Assembly: GCA_030699295.1 (NCBI GenBank)
Contig: JAUYJQ010000025.1
Span: forward strand, 1 to 16,091
Length of the DNA stretch: 16,091 nucleotides
DNA from: Candidatus Beckwithbacteria bacterium
GTDB taxonomy: Bacteria > Patescibacteriota > Microgenomatia > UBA1400 > CG1-02-47-37
Direction: 5' to 3'
In this document: positions 14,471 to 16,091 of the stretch, one piece after another
Position numbering within the stretch: the stretch's first letter is position 1
Layout: each line of letters starts with the position of its first letter
Notes under the pieces: model-generated
What the model saw: only the letters and a program-made list of their open reading frames with translations
The model's database searches: none
Told to the model about the DNA's origin: nothing
Position numbers and translations under genes: made by a program

Positions 14471-15774
14471 AACACCCTTAAGCCATCGACCTCGGTGATT
14501 TGCTCCAGTTGCCAAGTATCGGGCAAAGAAACTGATTCGCTCGGATCGCTGGTAATCACTCCTAATCTCTCGGCTGTTGGCAAATCAACAATTGTATCTT
14601 CTGGCTTCATTTGTGCCGTTCCCACCCACAGAGGTAACGGGCCGCCTGGCGTCCAAATCGGCGCCGGGATGCCATAGTATTTAGTCTCCCAAAGATGGTG
14701 AGCCTTGCCGTTATAGTTGACCAGCTGATCACCCGGCCTTAACTCTTGTTTAACTTGCCAAGCAAACTCACGAAACGGCTTTTTTTTCGGCTCAATCAAT
14801 AAACGGTAACTGGAATAGGTGTAAATTAAGACCAAGATTAGCAAAACCGGTATCAGCCGACGGTTCAAACCTAATCCCCATAATACGGCCATGCCCAAAA
14901 CAACAGATAAAAGGTAGCGGTCATAAAAAATCGGTGTGACTAAATGCGACACCACAAAAGACAAGCCGACCGGGACTAAAATCACCACCGTTAACTCCAG
15001 CCATACCTTGGCAGTCTTTTTCCAATTTTTAAACGCCAATAAAACCGCCACAAGAACTTTAACCAAAGTAAGCCAGGCTTCTCTGACCCCGCCGGTGATA
15101 AACCGCTCCATGATAGCTTTTAAGTCGTTAACCGAAGGGGCGGACAACCAAAAACCGGCTCCTTGAACCCTGGTGGTTTGCAGATACATGGGATAAAGCC
15201 AAGGAGAATAGCCCAAAACAATTAACCAAAAAGGCCACAGGCCTTTAATCAAGTGCTTAGGCCGTTCAACTAGTAAAAACCACAAGCCTTCAGCGGCTAA
15301 AGTAAACAGACCAAAATGGTGGGTATACAAAGCTATCAGGGTCAAAACTACATAACTTTTCCACTTGCGGGCGATAAAAAAATATACCGAGCCCATAATG
15401 GCAAAAGTCAACAGAGCATACATTCGCCACTCAAAGGCAAACGGAAAGCTAAACGGGCTGAAAAAAGCCAGCATCCCGGTTAATATGGCTGTAACCTTGT
15501 CCCGGTTTATCCGGTAAACAATCAAGCCGGCAAAAACAGCTGCCCCCAGCATTAACAATAAAGTTAAGCTTCTTAAAGCAATTTCAGAAAAGCCAAACAA
15601 CCGACCCCACAACCAGCCGACGACATAAAACCCGGGCGGCGCCGTATCACGCATCACCACTCCTAGCATTTCCCAAAAGTTTTGCATCACTGCCAAAGCC
15701 GAAAATCCCTCATCTCCCCAAAGACTCTCGTTTAGAAGTATCAGCATATCTAGTGTAAAATATAACCCAATCAA
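14455..15774 (-). CDS. GT39/PMT-like polytopic membrane glycosyltransferase with shortened first helix
   Basis: 439 residues from the TTG at 15774; the ATG at 15747 (residue 10) is an alternative. SLWGDEGFSALAV with D21 and E22 is the catalytic acidic pair of the GT39/PMT family, followed by a Pro-containing TAPPGFYVVGWLWGRLFG segment that matches the usual (H/A)PPGYF motif. About eight to ten hydrophobic helices follow, then a soluble external C-terminus from about residue 325. It should use a polyprenyl-phosphate sugar donor outside the membrane; the acceptor is unknown. The first helix is oddly short, only about 13 hydrophobic residues (IGLYFTLDMLILL), and an in-frame stop at 15786-15784 prevents a longer N-terminus. 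The start shares one base with the divergent sua5 ATG. The 3' end overlaps the second GT39 gene. Confidence 0.85.
   Translation of the reverse strand: MIGLYFTLDMLILLNESLWGDEGFSALAVMQNFWEMLGVVMRDTAPPGFYVVGWLWGRLFGFSEIALRSLTLLLMLGAAVFAGLIVYRINRDKVTAILTGMLAFFSPFSFPFAFEWRMYALLTFAIMGSVYFFIARKWKSYVVLTLIALYTHHFGLFTLAAEGLWFLLVERPKHLIKGLWPFWLIVLGYSPWLYPMYLQTTRVQGAGFWLSAPSVNDLKAIMERFITGGVREAWLTLVKVLVAVLLAFKNWKKTAKVWLELTVVILVPVGLSFVVSHLVTPIFYDRYLLSVVLGMAVLWGLGLNRRLIPVLLILVLIYTYSSYRLLIEPKKKPFREFAWQVKQELRPGDQLVNYNGKAHHLWETKYYGIPAPIWTPGGPLPLWVGTAQMKPEDTIVDLPTAERLGVITSDPSESVSLPDTWQLEQITEVDGLRVLWFLP
15756..15766. promoter_or_regulatory. AT-rich divergent promoter region between GT39 and sua5 genes
   Basis: On the plus strand TAAAAT (15756-15761) and TATAAC (15761-15766) lie 12 and 7 nt before the sua5-like ATG. 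On the minus strand TATATT (15764-15759) lies 11 nt before the ATG at 15747. The layout resembles the leaderless arrangement at 11794-11801. No -35 is convincing, and which start the minus gene uses decides whether its box is real. Confidence 0.3.
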
Positions 15775-16091
15775 TGACCGACCTCAAGTTTCAACTCAAT
15801 CAGGCGGCTAAGGTTTTGCGCGCCGGCGGCCTAATCATCTATCCGACCGAAACCTGCTACGGTGCCGGCGTGGACGCTACCAATCAAGCAGCTGTAGATA
15901 AGCTTTTGCGCTATAAAACCAGGCGCGAAGGCCGGCCGCTATCGGTGGCTGTCAGCGATAAAACCATGGCCTCAAAATATGTCAAACTAAATACTTCTGC
16001 TATAAACCTATACAAGAATTTCCTGCCCGGACCACTGACCGTTGTCTCGGCCGGCCGGCATAAACTGGCTAAAGGCGTCGAGTCGGAAACC
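15774..16091 (+). CDS. Threonylcarbamoyl-AMP synthase, Sua5/YrdC/TsaC family (partial, 3' end outside window)
   Basis: 106 residues are visible from the ATG at 15774. The YrdC fold signatures are in place: GGLIIYPTETCYGAGVDA (18-35), then the KxxR-type element YKTRREGRPLSVAVSD (45-60), with K46 and R48/R49 expected in the ATP/substrate pocket, and LPGPLTVV (84-91). The enzyme makes threonylcarbamoyl-AMP from threonine, bicarbonate and ATP for the universal t6A modification at position 37 of ANN-decoding tRNAs. It is cytoplasmic. Whether it is the short TsaC form or the longer Sua5 form cannot be told because the C-terminus is missing. It starts back to back with the GT39 gene, sharing one base, and no Shine-Dalgarno site is seen. 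Confidence 0.94.
   Translation, partial: MTDLKFQLNQAAKVLRAGGLIIYPTETCYGAGVDATNQAAVDKLLRYKTRREGRPLSVAVSDKTMASKYVKLNTSAINLYKNFLPGPLTVVSAGRHKLAKGVESET

Noticed and set aside
14470..14515. TTG start at 14515 for the second GT39 gene
   Set aside because: It would create a 61-nt overlap and a polar basic tail. The ATG at 14470 has TAAGGG upstream and gives the family's normal N-terminal helix.

Overview
The window looks like a piece of a streamlined bacterial genome, most likely from the Candidate Phyla Radiation (Patescibacteria), perhaps Microgenomates. This is inferred from gene content and style, not from any marker phylogeny. Genes are packed almost end to end, with frequent 1-4 nt overlaps and several TTG/GTG starts. 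A MerR-type DNA-binding domain is fused to a large tail-fibre-like exterior. Two multi-membrane GT39-type transferases and several single-pass surface proteins are present. TGA is used as a stop (mreB, wecG-like gene), which argues against the recoded Gracilibacteria/Absconditabacteria code. No rRNA, tRNA, CRISPR array, insertion sequence or phage module was seen.

Left part (1-7536, minus strand): one uninterrupted run of seven genes reads leftwards from mreB. In order these are mreB, a GT4 glycosyltransferase, an NAD(P)-dependent aldehyde dehydrogenase, a WecG/TagA-type glycosyltransferase, a small DUF6922-type antitoxin, an AbiEii-type nucleotidyltransferase toxin, and a large membrane-anchored protein with a Thr/Pro-rich stalk and Asp-rich calcium-type loops that leaves the window. 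Junctions are -4, +9, -1, -4, -52 and +9 nt, so these genes are probably one operon linking cell shape, surface glycan synthesis and a toxin-antitoxin pair.

Centre (7537-10282): the only sizeable non-coding stretch (7537-7771) holds divergent promoters and a pair of 15-nt direct repeats. To its right, on the plus strand, lies the membrane-tethered MerR-like protein with a tail-fibre-like exterior.

Right part (10275-16091): two divergent genes for single-pass surface proteins (an SdrD_B-like domain followed by a probable propeller; PEGA followed by a TolB-like propeller) share a 24-nt intergenic segment that looks like a bidirectional leaderless promoter. Then come two GT39/PMT-like membrane glycosyltransferases on the minus strand, and the start of a plus-strand Sua5/YrdC (TsaC) tRNA-modification gene cut by the window edge.

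The most unusual signals are: (1) a small palindromic element, consensus CCTACRAGG-N5-CCTTGYAGG, present as paired units in frame inside two unrelated genes (wecG-like and merR-like) and read in comparable frames; (2) the MerR-TM-tail-fibre fusion with candidate operators in its own divergent promoter region; and (3) the toxin-antitoxin pair buried inside the mreB operon.
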